A DNA stretch of 64,000 bases. It comes from Sacculina carcini. Lineage: Eukaryota; Arthropoda; Thecostraca; Sacculinidae. The translations under genes were made by a program, and so were the position numbers. Numbering within the stretch: the first letter of the stretch is position 1; each line of letters begins with the position of its first letter. The stretch is from NCBI GenBank assembly GCA_916048095.2, contig OU696576.1, forward strand, positions 3,636,501 to 3,700,500, given 5' to 3'. Of the stretch, positions 54,484-64,000 are shown piece by piece. The notes under the pieces were generated by a model, which saw only the letters and a program-made list of their open reading frames with translations, had not been told where the DNA came from and did not search any database.

Positions 54484-56612
54484 GATGGTGGGGAAGTTGC
54501 TGCGCCAGCGGCTTCCCCCGCGATGTTGTGATGGCGCGAGCAAATGATCTTCCATACGTGACGGTTTCGATTTGCGGACGGCAAGTAAAGGCTTTGTTGG
54601 ACACAGGATGTTCTACATCTATTATTTCAAGTAAATTGAGTGTTCCGAGTCACAGTGAAGTGACACGTGTTATGACGGTGGACGGCCGTGAAGTTGTGTG
54701 CTCGAATTCGTGTGTGATTGATATTGTCATCAATACAATACGACTTAAAACTCGAGTCCTTGTCTCCCCTAGGATTGTTAGTGACTATGAGGTCGTTCTG
54801 GGCATGGATGTTGTTGGTCAATTTGAAGAGGTTACCGTTTCAAAAGATGGTGTGAAATTTGGCTCGTTGAGAAGTGAACGTGTCAGCAATGTTCGTGATG
54901 ACATGGCTAACTCTGCTACAGCATGCAAAAGAGCGTCGGAAAAAATTGTTGACGAGGATTTCGTTGCGAACTTCAATGGCTCATATTGGGAAGTGCAGTG
55001 GCTATTGAAAAATAAATCGCCGTTATTGACAAAATCCATTGGTTGTTACAAACAGACAATGAGAGGAGTGACAAAGAATGCGTTTGACTGTGAAGTGAAG
55101 AGATGGATAGAAGAAGGCATACTGGTTCCTTGGCACGAGCATGTGGAGAAAGGCGTTCTGCCTCTGTTGACAGTCGTTCAAGAAACGAAGGGGAAAATTC
55201 GCCCTGTAATTGACTTCAGGGAATTGAACGCCTACGTTAAGAGCCACAGTGGGGATGAGTGGATTAATGTTTGTGCAGACAAGTTACGACAATGGCGGCG
55301 TATGTCAGGCGCCACAGCGATGGTGGATTTAAAGTCAGCTTACCTGCAAATTCGGATCGACCCGAGCTTGTGGAAGTATCAATTGGTCCGACATGGCGGG
55401 AGAACCTACTGTCTAACTAGGCTTGGTTTTGGTCTTTGTTCGGGACCCAGAATTATGACAAGAATTCTACGCAGTGTCTTGGATAAATCATAGAGAATAG
55501 CAAACGCCACTGATTCATACGTAGACGACATCATTGTCGACACGTCGAAAGTCGAGGCCAGTGAAGTGGTCCGACATCTGAAGTTGTACGGACTTGCGGC
55601 AAAGGAGCCAGCGTCCATTGATGGTGGCAGTGTACTTGGTCTGAAAGTGCAAATGAATCATGATGATGTCTTGGAATTTCGCAGAGGAAATGAGATCCCG
55701 GAATTGAAAGAGGACTTGACCAAGCGAGAATTGTTCTCCATATGTGGCAAGCTGGTGGGACATTACCCCATAGCAGGATGGCTTAGACCAGCGTGCAGCT
55801 TTATAAAACGACAAGCCTCATCTTGCGACTGGGATGATCCAGTGCCTCGTGCTGTTTTGGATATGACTGAGGAAATGTTGAATCGAACCAGAGGCGAAGA
55901 TCCGGTGAAGGGGAAATGGTTGGTGTCGGATACCAAAGCCGGTGTGATATGGTGCGACGCCAGCAATTTAGCCATCGGAGCGGCTGTAGAAGTGGATGGT
56001 GTTTTAGTGGAAGATGCGTCGTGGCAACGAATGAAAAGTGAGTTTGCACATATCAATGTTGCGGAACTGGAGGCAGTGTCCCGAGGACTGAACCTGGTGT
56101 TGAAGTGGGGATTGAATAAAATTGATATACGCACTGACTCTTCAACAGTGGCTGGCTGGCTCCAGTCAACATTGACATGTGAGAGAAGGGTGAGAACAAA
56201 AGGAGCTGCTGAAGTGTTGATAAAGCGCCGGCTCGGTATCATCAAAGATTTAGTAAATGAACTGAGTTTGAGCGTGAACATTTCTCTCGTAGCGACCGCT
56301 GCTAACAAAGCTGATCTGATCTGATCGCGAGTTAAAGAAGACTGGATACGAGAGCATGCTACTGAACGGGACGGCGGATTGTGTGGTGTAACAATGGAGC
56401 AGGTTAAGGATTTACATTGTTTACATCATATGGGAGTCGAGCGATCACTGTTCCTCTCAAAGAAGGTCGACCCTGGAGTATCACGGGAGCAAGTAGAAAA
56501 CGTAGTAAGACATTGCGTGCAGTGTCAGTCCATCGATCCGGCTCCTGTAGGACATGAACCTGGTGTGCTCCACGTGTCGACTAACTGGAGCCGACTAGCA
56601 GTCGACGTTTAA
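54484..56612 (+). pseudogene. pol: Pol of lineage B copy 3, two nonsense codons, 3' truncated
   Basis: Protease ALLDTGCSTSIIS keeps DTG. RT: PVIDFRELN, MVDLKSAYLQI, and YVDD at about 55518. TAG at 55491-55493 interrupts between thumb-side blocks in an otherwise continuous frame. RNase H: WCDASNLAIGAAVE, VAELEAVSRG, RTDSSTVAGW. TGA at 56322-56324, within a repeated gatct word, precedes the integrase finger HHMGVERS and CVQC. The catalytic core of the integrase is absent. Compared with copy 2 it shows what the canonical protease motif looks like in this lineage. Confidence 0.83.
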
Positions 56613-57615
56613 GTTAAAGTTTAAGTTAAGTCGGTGTTAGGTTATTTTTTGCGTTTTGGTTACTTTTTTATCGACAGGTACCTTTTGTTATTTTTCTTGT
56701 TATTCTGTCACTTTACCACGGAGTTTGGTTACTTTTTACGGGTAAGAGGCACAAAAACGGTATAAATGAGGATAAAATATGAAGAGATGGAGTATCAAGT
56801 CTGAAGATCAAGAAATGTCAAAATTTCTGCTGTTAGGATTTAGCAATTAATCTTCACCTTAATATCTGTGCTACTCGATATGTTTACGTTTTTGGGTACG
56901 CAATATAGTGGCATTCCATTTTAGGAAATGTCCACGAAGCGGGGTATGTTTGGAGCATGGAATAGTACGATGTGTGAACTTTCCATACCAGATACTGTAC
57001 TGTAGCACTTGACAGTACGCATTTACTTGGACAGCAAGTAGCACGTGATTTTCAGGACGTGAGATAGCGCCACTTTCCCACGTTTGATCTCAAGCGATGA
57101 AACAGTACCCCCTCATCATAAGACTGTGATTACAGGGTGCTTACATTAGAACGGGGGTATTCACACATGCAGTGTTTACGCTGACACAAATATACAAGCT
57201 GTAGCACGTGCTTATTTGATATGGTCGCCTCAGAAGTCTCATTGAAATAATATAAAAAACATTATTGCGACCATCACTAGAAATAATTATATTAGCAAGT
57301 CGTGTATTTCACCTTTGTATTGCTTGTAGCTTTCCACTTTGTACTCCTTTGTAGCTTTCCACTTTTAAATTACATTTTGATGGTTATGCCGTTTTTGCGA
57401 TGCTAGCTTAATTATGTTAAGGCACTTTTGGTGGTTTGTAAAAATGGCACCAAATCGGAGAGGATGGAAAAGAGGGACTGGTTTGTTTTCTGACGTTAGA
57501 ACTGCAAGCAGAAATACACCTTTTTTGAGGGATCATGTTATCTTTAGGTTACTTTTTCTCGAAATTAAAGTTACTTTTTCTGATTTTAGGTTACCTTTTT
57601 GACAACCCTAATAAC

Positions 57616-59086
57616 AGTTCGCTAAGCCCACATACAGTGCTGCATAAACTGCGTACTGACGCGAATACAATGAAATCAATTAACACGAACCAGACTATAG
57701 AAGGGACAACCTCACACTACAAGACTGACCTACGGAATGACAGCGTCATAATGCTATACTAATTCGTAGGTTCAAAAAGGGTTGAAACCCACCCACGGCG
57801 TAGGGTCACAGTGACCCTACGCCGCAACCGTATGACACAAGTACTACTCGCCACCTCAAGCACACACTCAATCACTACATGTTTAATATATTAACATTTA
57901 ATGTATTCAGAACATTACACTGTATAAATGAAATATAATGAGTCAATCTCACAAAGCACACTTTTCTTATCAGGTTGGTACCTGGTGTGGTGGGGCTTTC
58001 TGTCGCGCTTCAAGTTTGTGCGCGAAATTTTGTACGCCGGTCGCGAGCCGTCGCCACAGGCGACCGAGCTCAAATGGGTGCGGCAGCGCACCGTGCGGCG
58101 TGTGCGGCGCGACTGAGACGAGAAACGGGGCGCGTGCCTGTAGCGAGTCTGAGCGAGTGCACAAAATGACAGAATATACACTGTCCGACGTTGTTGGTTG
58201 GCCAGAGCCCACTGCCATATTACACAGGCATCTGATAAATACACGACTGACAGTTCACATCTGCTGATGTTTCATCTCATTCGAGCAGTCGTGGCCAGGT
58301 TTGATCGTATTTGCCAGCGTACTGTGAATGTTTGTGTGTAAATTGCCTGGTTGTTTCCAGTGTTCGACTTGTTACTTTCGTTTGGGCAAATAATTCGACT
58401 CTGTATGTGTCGGACGCGTTGTGATATTTACTTGTTTCGTGTTTTGCCGTTGTTGAGCTTATTTGTGCTTGTAGAATGATGATATTTCGAGATATTTTCG
58501 CATGTCATTGACGGAATTTCCCGCAATGTTCCGTGAATCGATGTGCTGTTTTCCGCGATCAGAAAGTCGATACCCTGGACATGCAGATGAAAATGTCGAC
58601 ACAAAATGAAAGCACGTATTTTCTAACATTTTGCCGTGTCTGAGTCAGTAGCAGTACGGGTTGCGAAGTGATGTGTGGCTTGTTTTTGTGGAAGTTCCGC
58701 AAAGTTTTTGAGTCCTCGCGAGTTGTTCAAAAGCTGTCTATAATGTCATTTTCAGGTGAATACACTGCGAACTGCACGGAATTTGCGACCAAGTGTGAAT
58801 GTTTAAACTAATTATTAGTTCCGGGCCTGTCATTAGCCACTTTGCGCGAGGTGTCACACACTGCACATTCCATGTATATTCACACAAGCAAGTCATAACA
58901 AACATTTAGCACACACACATACCACTAATGTGATGTTAATTGTGTTCACTCCAGCTCGAACGTGTAGTGCACCACACCTTCCTTGGGCATCTGTTTCGGT
59001 TTCTGTCGGTTTAAAATCGAACACACACAAACAATTATTAAACAAACACACCCATACAATTACTCGTGCCCCAGTATGTCTGAATT
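57616..59086. other. no gene seen; GC-rich patch 57990-58140
   Basis: Contains a 29-base palindrome at 57796-57824 and a CpG-rich patch that could be a promoter region, but no coding motif or splice-supported exon was recognised. Confidence 0.4.
57796..57824. repeat. 29-bp palindrome
   Basis: 14-bp arms CGGCGTAGGGTCAC and GTGACCCTACGCCG around a single A. Confidence 0.92.
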
Positions 59087-60218
59087 TCATTTGGCACACC
59101 AAGCTGCATTCCCGTATGAGATGGTAATGCCCAGATATTCAAGAACAGGTGCTAAAGCCCACAGATCATGTTCGAACCACGAGTTTCTCGGCCTCGAAAT
59201 TTCAACGTCGAACCAGCTGAGATACTCGGAAGTTGCGCACGCAAAACAGGTCATCACACTGGCCATAGTATACACAATTATGTATTTCATCTTATTTAAT
59301 CGTGTTGTGTCTATATAATGACAGTTAAGCACTCAGAACCAATACATCAACACTAAACCTAACAATGAAGACTAATTCATTGTAACATTGCCGAAGTCCA
59401 ACTCCACAACGTAAACAGAAACATGTATCGAAAGACAGGAGCGCGTGGGACAGCACTGTCCCATTGGCGCCATCCCTGCAACGTTGGGCGAGAGCGAAGA
59501 GAGAAACTGACATTTGCGACAAAGAGCATACACTGTACTGACCGCCGGCATGAAGTGGTTGAATTCGGAGAACTTCATATAAAATGCACCATAGGCGAGG
59601 AAGATGACGACAAACGCGCAGAAAAAATGCAGCTCGTTGTACACCCTGTTCTCGTCCTTGTTAGACAACAGATGACCGTCAAAATGGTCAGCTGCTAAGT
59701 GTGTCTAACAGACAGACAAACACAAACACACAAACGCACGCAACGCTCAGGATATCGCAGTACAGCGACTTAATGTATCGATTGCTAGAGCTCACTGGTC
59801 TGGATAGAATGAAGAAAGGAAGGCATTCATGACTTCATAACAATCACACATCTTCCTTCCTAATTTACCATATTAGTGATAAAGACCACAACACTATTCC
59901 CGTCGATGTCAAACATGATATAAATCAAATCAACGCCGGAGTAAGCGCGTGTTGGGTTGCATTACACTAGGTGGGCTTTCCATATTAACATACTCACCGG
60001 TTCGCGAAAATCTCGCATCAAATTCTTATCGTCCCAGTTGTACCAGGGATCTCGCTGATCTAAGGAATACAACTCCAAGTCAGGATAATCTGTCTTGAAT
60101 TCTTCGCTTTCTATGGGTTTGTAGTCTTCGGGCAACAAATCGTACTTAGCTGCAGCCTCAGTCATTTCCTTGGCCGTCTTCGGCACTTCGTACGCGGCAT
60201 CCATACTGCTTACAGGTA
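59087..60218 (-). CDS. NDUFB8: NDUFB8-like gene, partial (2 clear exons, 1 tentative)
   Basis: Exon 60218-59998 (acceptor TTGCAG, donor CCG|GTGAGT) encodes AAAKYDLLPEDYKP, DYPDLELYS, RDPWYNWDD and FREP, matching the matrix-side part of complex I subunit NDUFB8. The next exon starts at 59704 after TCTGTTAG, in phase 0, and encodes a linker and a membrane segment (FFCAFVVIFLAYGAFYMKF), ending near 59543 at FMPA. This is where the family's single helix lies. A possible last exon (about 59197-59087, from CTTCCGAG; ends WCAK, TGA) keeps phase but lacks a clear family motif. The upstream exon with the mitochondrial presequence is not found; about 2 kb of LINE lies upstream. Role: accessory subunit of NADH dehydrogenase in the inner mitochondrial membrane. 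Confidence 0.62.
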
Positions 60219-60339
60219 CTGCAACATAAATACAACGGATGAACACGCTTGCATCGCGTGTAAGACAATAATACACACGGATAATCACGTTGAAACAATT
60301 ATGCAGGCAAATACCAAAAAAGGACGTTCTCATTGATTG

Positions 60340-62500
60340 AAGTACCTTGATACAACCTAATACGACACTTCACAAAGAAACTTCAAATCACGGCAAAGCC
60401 ACAGCAGTAGTGTCTGTGAAGCTCCAACTAGGCTTTGTTTTTGTTGTTGGCGTTCCTCAGGTTGTCTGGCCGAGCAACCTTGACCTCCTGAGGAAAGACA
60501 CGGCGCCGACCGGGTTGTTCCACAGGTCCCTGATGAATGTGATTTTGTGTTGGCGTCTGAGTTGTGTGTGTGCTGTGCAGTGTTCAATGATGTGTGTGAT
60601 GGTGTGTGGTGCTGAATTGCAATCTGGAGAGGTATCATCGATTGAGTCATTCAGCCTTTTCTGATATGACAGAAGGGCAGGATGATGACCGCATCTCAAC
60701 CTGGCCAGATGCACCTTGTTTTCGCGTGTCAGTGTGATTTGTGTCTTGTGATTCTGATTGTCTTTGTGATTCTGATGTGTCTTGTGATTGTGATTTGTGT
60801 CTTGTCTTTCTGATTTGTGTATATCCGGTGGGTGTCTTTGTAGGAGTGTATTGTGTCGTAGTGAGTGTATGGCTTTCCGTGAGATATCTGTGTGTATATG
60901 TTTCTTGATTGATGTGCGTGGGGGAGCTGGTGGAAGTGATGTGAAAAATTTTCTGTGGTAAAGTGTGCTTGATGTTGTTTTTATGCTTCAGTTTGTGTTT
61001 TCTTGTGTTGTGAGGTGATGTAGTGGATGTGCTGTGTTGGTGACTGATGCTGCGAGTGATTGTGTGCATCTCATGTCTAGGTGGTGTTTCAGTTTCAGAA
61101 TTTTTGTTTCGTGATGGAGGTGGCCTCCTGGTGTGGTGGCTGTGCACCCTGTGATGGTTCTGAGTGCGGTGTTTTGAAATGTGTGAAGTGTGTTTGTGTG
61201 GCGTGTTGCGAGATTGCTAGCCCATGCGGGGCTAGCATATTCTATCCCGAGTCTGATGTATTGTTTGTATATGGTGGTTGTGGTGTCTTTGTTGTGTCCG
61301 AAAGTTGTGTGTGAGAGTGCTTTCAGTATGTTGAGGCGTGGGGTGACTGGTTTTGATGTTGGTGATGTGTTGTTTGAATGAGAGGTGAGTGTCGTATGTG
61401 ACGCCTAGTATTTTTGGTGTGTGTGTGTGTGGGATGGTCGTGTTGTTGATAGTGATTTGTGGTGTGTAGTTGTGTTCGGATGTCCAGTTGGTGATGAGTG
61501 TGGTTGTGGATTTGGCAGGTGCAATGTTCAGTTTGTTTGTGGTGAACCATTGTTGAAGTGAGTTGATAATGAAGTGTGTTGATAGGCTGTAGTGTGTGCA
61601 CTAGTGTCGGCGTGTCTGTTTGTGCTTGTGATTGTGATGTCGTCTGCACATGATGATATCTGTATGGATGGAGTGTTGGGTGCTGGCATGTCGTGTAGGT
61701 ACAGATTGAATAGTGTTGGTGCTAAAATGGAGCCCTGGGGGACTCCGTTTTGTTATGTTGCGTGTGTGAGATGATTGTCCGTTGTACCTCACATGGGCGC
61801 ATCTGCCAGCGAGGTAGTTGGTCAATCATCTCTTTGTGTTATTGTGAAGTGTGGTGTTTAGTATTTTGTTTGTGAGATTGTGGCGTGGAACTCTGTCGAA
61901 GGCTTTGCTGATGTCGAGTGTTATGAGTAGTGTTCGGTTTGGTGGTTGTGTTGTGTATATGTTACCCATCATGGTCTGTGTGAGTTTTGTGAGCAGTGTG
62001 ATTGTAGAGTGCAGTGATCTGAAGCCATGTTGTGATTGTGAGAGTGGGATTTGTGATGTGATGAGTTTGAGTATGAGGCGTTCTGTGATTTTTGATGGTG
62101 TGCACAGAAGTGTGATTGGACGATGTGAAGAAGGTAGCGTGGGGTCTGTGGCTTGTTTGTGAAGGATGATGATGACGCCCGTTTCCAGATGTGAGGTATT
62201 GTGTTGAGTGAGTAGCTATAGCTGGATATGTTGGTGAGTGTCTGTATGCCTTGTGGTCCTAGATGTTTTAGATGGATGTTACTTAATCCATATGGACCAC
62301 AGGCTGATGAGTGTTTGATGTTGTGTATGATGTGTCGTGCCTGCTTAAGTGTGAATGGTGTGTATAGTGGATATGTGCTAAATGTGTGCTTTCGGCTGCT
62401 GCTTTTTCTGTCTTCATGTGAAGGTGTGATGTGGCTGATGTGTGAATAATTATTAATGAGTGTGTTTGCCTGTTTCATATTTGATGGTACTGATGTTGTG
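60340..62500 (-). mobile_element. decayed non-LTR retrotransposon (I/Jockey-like)
   Basis: Minus strand. The RT start (ARHIIHNIKHSSACGPYGLSNIHL, about 62380-62300) is followed in other frames by VPQGSILAPTLFNLYL (about 61740) and CADD (about 61640), and by the C-terminal LRCGHHPALLSYQKRL with CxxC and HIIEHC (60700-60580). Many frame changes. A TGTGATTTGTGT-type minisatellite lies at 60730-60830. Edges are approximate. Confidence 0.72.
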
Positions 62501-62902
62501 TGGAACGTGATGGCTTCGTGTGTGCGTGTTACATTGCTGTTTGAGAGTGTGATGCTTTTGAGTGTGTTGTATAGTTTTGAGGTGTTTGATTTTTGGTCTA
62601 GTGTTTTTATGTAGTTGTGCCAGTTCAGTGATTTTTTAGTGTTTCAGTGTGTCGCGCTGTTTGATGAGTATGTATTACTTGTGTAAAGTTTGGGTTGTGG
62701 TGTGTTCTGTTTCCTTTTGGGATGTGTTGTTTGTCTGCCTTGTGTATAATGTCGTTAAATGTTAAATGTCGTTAAACTAGGATTTGTTGTTGTTATTGGC
62801 GTTTGAAGCGCGCACCAGACTATATGGCGCGCCCAACTGTGCGCCCATCTACAGTGGTGGCTCCCGGTAGATTCGAGCGGAGGTGCTAATGAACGAACCC
62901 GG
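62501..62902. other. no gene seen
   Basis: TG-rich DNA, possibly further LINE sequence, then a GCGCGCC-containing stretch near 62829. Confidence 0.4.
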
Positions 62903-63015
62903 TGTGACGGAACAAGATGCGACCGTCGATATTTGCGACGCGATCGAAGGAATAAAGTTATAGTTGTCAGTTATGAGGTTGCATTTGCCTTTTGAATAGT
63001 TTCTTGCTATCATAC
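62903..63015 (+). mobile_element. Ginger G6: left end fragment
   Basis: TGTGACGG preceded by CCGG (62899-62902). It has one tip unit (GGAACAAGATGCGACC), then GCGACGCG and the ttgcattt...gaatag block of the Ginger TIR, interrupted at 63015 by the mariner-like element. Confidence 0.75.
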
Positions 63016-64000
63016 AGGGTGTCCCAATAAATTTGACGTCATTTCGCAGGCCAACAATTTTGGCAATTTTCGTTGAAATGACCTCAAATTTCCACAGCTT
63101 GTATAGAAAAAGTTCTAGATTTTATGTTTAATGTTTGACATCTCTTTTCAAGTTGAGAAATGTCGTTCACTTCAATAGAAAAGTCATTTTGCGTGTTGGA
63201 ATATGCTCGAACACAGTCACCCTTCTTTGCAAAATTTGCCAAAAATGCACCAACTAGTAAACAAATTTGGACCTGGCACCATAAATATAAAGAGGAAGGC
63301 TGCTTATGCAGGGCTAAAGGATATGGCCGGCCATCACCAGCGGAAGAGAAGGTCGAGCGTGTTCGTTAACAATTCCTGCGAAGTCCCAAGAAGTCTGTAA
63401 GAAGAGCAAGTCTGGAAACCCAGATTCCTCGAACAACAGTTTGGCGCGTTCTGAGGAAACGATTGCAAATGAAACCCTACAGGCTGTAGCTCGTTCAGGC
63501 TTTAAAGGAAGATGACAAGCGAAAACGTAAAGAATTCTGTGATGATATGCTACATAAACTTGAAGAAGACGAGTTCGATGAGCGTCTAATTTTTAGTGAT
63601 GAAGCAACGTTTCATACGACTGGCAAAGTCAATAAGCATAATGTTCGCATTTGGGGCGAAGAAAATCCCCATGACACAATTGAGCACGTGAGGGACTCAC
63701 TAAAAGTGAACGTGTTCTGCGCCATCTCCAAGAATCAAATTCATGGACCATTTTTCTTTGGGATGTGTATCTGCAAATACTTCAGAACTGGCTATTTGAT
63801 CAGCTCATTGAGAATGAACATGAAAACTTCATTTTACAACAGGACGGGGCTCCACCTCACTGGAAGCTCACTGTACGGGCCTATCTCAATGAGAATCGTC
63901 CAGAGAGATGGATTGGGCGTGGTGGCGAGGAAGACAATTTGCTGCTGAAATGGACACCACGATCACCTGACCTGACACCGTGTGATTTTTTCCCCTGGGG
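63016..64000 (+). mobile_element. Tc1/mariner-like transposon, runs off the window
   Basis: Begins CAGGGTGTCCC after TA (63014-63015), the expected target dinucleotide. Transposase from 63160. Confidence 0.82.
63160..64000 (+). pseudogene. Tc1/mariner-like transposase, two stops and a frameshift
   Basis: N-terminal helix-turn-helix region (VLEYARTQSPFFAKFAKNAP, WTWHHKYKEEG, RPSPAEEKV), then IPRTTVWRVLRKRL. First catalytic Asp in LIFSDEATFH (about 63586), second in ILQQDGAPPHW (about 63840), third in TPRSPDLTPCDFF (about 63970), about 41 residues after the second. Stops at 63367-63369 and about 63487, and a frame change near 63760, make it inactive. The 3' end is outside the window. Confidence 0.82.

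Larger units (their letters stand above)
53742..54531 (+). pseudogene. gag: Gag of lineage B copy 3, one frameshift
   Basis: The start ATG 53742 lies inside the LTR, and the frame crosses the primer site (53768-53779). FDGTGDVIAWLKKAELVAKLTG matches the Gag at 21889-22605. A frame change near 53905 precedes LFLEGAALALYLEL. Two CCHC knuckles: CFNCGGPHMARHC and CFKCGTVGHRAVHC. The product would be truncated. Confidence 0.82.
53742..56612 (+). mobile_element. lineage B copy 3, 3' truncated
   Basis: Gag, protease, RT, RNase H and the integrase zinc finger in order, then an abrupt end after SRLAVDV near 56610. No 3' LTR. Protein-level similarity to 18768-22863 throughout. Confidence 0.82.
53013..57610. 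mobile_element. hAT-like DNA transposon carrying lineage B copy 3
   Basis: Ends TAGGGCTGTCAAAA (left) and, on the minus strand, TAGGGTTGTCAAAA (right). ATAAC stands on both sides (53008-53012 and 57611-57615). The subterminal DNA repeats GGTTACTTTT-type words. No transposase remains. 56613-57610 is otherwise non-coding. Confidence 0.65.

Noticed and set aside
57938..58267. Frames in the GC-rich patch near 58000-58150
   Set aside because: Open frames overlap on both strands with no motif. GC-rich DNA has few stops, and no splice site or start context singles one out.
1..64000. CRISPR arrays, bacterial operons, rRNA or complete tRNA genes
   Set aside because: None seen. Repeats are microsatellites or transposon parts and genes have introns.

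Overview
The window is animal (metazoan) nuclear DNA made almost entirely of transposable elements inserted into one another. No bacterial or phage signature was seen. Evidence for an animal genome is the mix of Ty3/gypsy LTR elements with tRNA-Trp primer sites, non-LTR retrotransposons, hAT, Tc1/mariner-like and Ginger DNA transposons, abundant (GT)n/(TA)n microsatellites, GT-AG introns, and a partial spliced gene resembling complex I subunit NDUFB8. An invertebrate fits best, but the phylum cannot be fixed from the sequence alone.

Layout. 1-1625: 3' end of a degenerate LTR retroelement (lineage B copy 1). About 1745-5326 (-): a CR1-like LINE with two frameshifts. 5993-11847: a hAT transposon with a spliced BED-finger transposase. 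It carries a non-coding but very young LTR element (6050-9444) and is cut off by a decayed gypsy element (Gy-1, about 11848-16268). 16269-23519: a Ginger-type transposon without a transposase gene. It carries a solo LTR, a SINE-like repeat and a coding-complete lineage B element (18768-22863, -). 23520-28007 is an inverted copy of part of Gy-1, split by Gy-2 (23550-27851), which has identical-looking LTRs but no integrase core. 28136-40218 is Gy-3, itself split by Gy-4 (32450-38265, -), the most intact element here. 40314-51638 holds three Ginger elements abutting or inserted tip to tip. One encodes an integrase-like transposase fused to a Ulp1-type protease domain, and another is its internally deleted derivative. 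51675-53012 is low-repeat DNA with a possible two-exon 33-residue membrane microprotein behind an NRF-1-like motif. 53013-57610 is a hAT-like element carrying lineage B copy 3. 59087-60218 (-) holds the NDUFB8-like exons. About 60340-62500 (-) is a decayed LINE. 62903-64000 is a Ginger end interrupted by a Tc1/mariner-like element that runs off the window.

How the parts relate. All four gypsy copies are CsRn1-like: Gag has a C-H-C-C motif and ends in a T TTA AAC heptamer, with Pol in the -1 frame. Where the PBS survives it matches tRNA-Trp, and the full-length copies have 4-bp target duplications. Lineage B uses a different heptamer (G GGA AAC). Next to its LTR it has 12 bases complementary to the 5' end of tRNA-Phe rather than a tRNA 3' end. 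The Ginger elements share TGTGAC termini, CCGT/CCGG target preference, paired 17-bp tip repeats and long TIRs. The deletion derivatives are presumably moved by a transposase like that at 44490-46399.

All host-gene statements rest on short exons and are less certain than the transposon calls.
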